Shown here one piece after another: positions 62,848 to 64,000 of a stretch of DNA of 64,000 bases. The position numbers and the translations under genes are program-made. Under the pieces are notes generated by a model that had not been told where the DNA came from, did not search any database, and saw only the letters and a list, made by a program, of their open reading frames with translations. Position 1 is the first letter of the stretch; the number at the start of each line of letters is the position of its first letter. Source of the DNA: Aphrophora alni (Eukaryota > Arthropoda > Insecta > Hemiptera > Aphrophoridae); assembly GCA_963513935.1 (NCBI GenBank), contig OY740774.1, positions 91,400,424 through 91,464,423 on the forward strand, given 5' to 3'.

Positions 62848-64000
62848 AGAGTGTACCACTAAAATCACCGTTGCAAAATAATGTTTATTCATATAGCATA
62901 CAACAAAGATATCATTTAAAACAACTAAATCAAATATGACGGACAGTAATAATTTTAAACATCTTAAAAAATGGTACAAGAGATCAGGTATAAACTGTGT
63001 CGACACTAAATTCTTACGACAAGAATTGTTGTAAAAGTAGAGGGGGCGCGTTTTCATCCCACAGTTACTATCTGTCTGATTCAATCAACATAGGTTTTTT
63101 TCCCCAGAGATGGGTAACCATAATCTGCCATGATTGCTAACCTATGTGACCTCCCTCCGACTAAGATACAAATTCAGTGTAGTTACTTTATCGCATAGAA
63201 AGGAGACAGATTATTTTCCAAATAAAATGATGAGAAAATCGGACTTTAGTTAAATGAGTTGTATAGTAGGAGCGTGATAAAAAAACCTGACTGGAAGAAC
63301 GGGACTGTCAGAAAAACTTCGCAATATTTCGCGCAGGTACTGAATTTTAACGGTTAGTTATCAGAGTTATAGATCTCCACCAAGCAAAAGAACAAGTCTA
63401 TACTCATGACCAAGTTCCGTTCTTTCTCCTTATGATCACGAAGAATTTTGGAGCCAGGAAACACAATCAATCATCTTACTTTTTGCCAGATGTACTACGA
63501 AGATACACGAAGGAGGAATTATTATGATTGATAATGAACCACTCGCATCAATATGGCCCCACCCCTTTTACTTCCGTCTCAATTTTTACTTTCTAATAGT
63601 TTCAAAAATTACAATGATCGGTTGGTATTTTTTTTTCCGGTCCTGGCCGATCGCGGGAAGGAGTACAACTAGTTGAGTAAGGCGTTGTGAAAATGTTCCT
63701 ACTATTCCGGTGTACTTGAAAGTAGGTACAAATGAATTAGAACTAGGGTTAATTAGTTAAGTGTCAAGTGATATTTTATAGTTAAACATTTAATTCAGTT
63801 GTTATTATTATTCTTTCTAGTTAATTATCAAAGTAGTATATTTGGATTAGGTTATTTGTGAAAACGGTTTTGATTTAAGTGTTGGAGTGATCCATGGACC
63901 GTACCAACAAAACCATGGGATCGGCCTAATAGGGTTGGGTCATGCCCCCCAAACACCACTTATTTTTAACCTCTACTGTACATCCCCAACTCGTCTTTTC
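60120..64000. other. AT-rich non-coding stretch to window end
   Basis: No gene is seen. A very low-complexity TA/TTA-rich block lies at about 62080-62165, and a poly(A) at 62799-62846. The last 1 kb (63000-64000) is GC-richer and could be the edge of something beyond the window, but it holds no frame of note. Confidence 0.55.
62799..62846. repeat. Poly(A), 48 nt
   Basis: An uninterrupted A run. The phenylalanine-rich minus-strand frame at 62761-63084 is an artefact of it. Confidence 0.97.

Noticed and set aside
62761..63084. 107-codon minus-strand frame
   Set aside because: Its core is a phenylalanine run from a 48-nt poly(A); there is no other coding signal.
63880..64000. Possible start of a gene or element at the window edge ('ccatggaccgtaccaacaaa')
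   Set aside because: The frame from the ATG stops after ten codons or so, and nothing beyond the edge can be seen.

Overview
The window reads as AT-rich, repeat-loaded, gene-poor DNA from an animal nuclear genome, most likely an arthropod. The evidence is the absence of dense open frames, many long AT/CT/A microsatellites, tRNA-like sequence with intact pol III A and B boxes, and relics of two DNA-transposon families common in insects (Mutator-like/MULE and pogo/Tigger). I find no intact host protein-coding gene. The few open frames over 100 codons are transposase fragments, low-complexity artefacts or repeat-derived frames. The window is best described as intergenic or intronic sequence built from layers of mobile and tandem repeats.

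Layout. 1-2.8 kb: featureless AT-rich DNA. 2.8-5.17 kb: a dispersed repeat in which one 61-bp segment has expanded to about 30 tandem copies with higher-order structure. 8.37-10.16 kb: a decayed, internally deleted pogo/Tigger element with terminal inverted repeats, many extra copies of its end motif, and a frameshifted transposase C-terminus. 10.86-11.58 kb: a GC-richer patch bounded by an inverted repeat. 11.6-23.6 kb: mostly unassigned AT-rich DNA with two (TA)n tracts. 23.6-31.8 kb: two diverged direct copies of a multi-kilobase segment. Between them sits a near-perfect 338-bp palindrome carrying two outward-facing tRNA-like genes; inside the second copy sits an inverted-repeat insertion that the first copy lacks. 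36.0-37.8 kb (minus strand): a broken MULE transposase. 42.2-46.5 kb: three more copies of the dispersed repeat that seeded the 61-bp array, and a long (CT)n tract. 49.1-54.5 kb: more dispersed-repeat copies. 56.5-58.3 kb: a 1.8-kb non-coding element with about 267-bp terminal inverted repeats. 58.9-59.3 kb: a GC-richer patch open on both strands. 59.5-60.05 kb: nine in-frame copies of a 57-bp repeat. 60.1-64 kb: AT-rich, with a 48-bp poly(A).

There is no pathway or operon. The relationships that can be read are evolutionary: which repeat was inserted into, expanded from, or duplicated with which. Family assignments for the transposases rest on recognised motifs. All repeat relationships were aligned by eye, so boundaries are approximate unless stated as exact.
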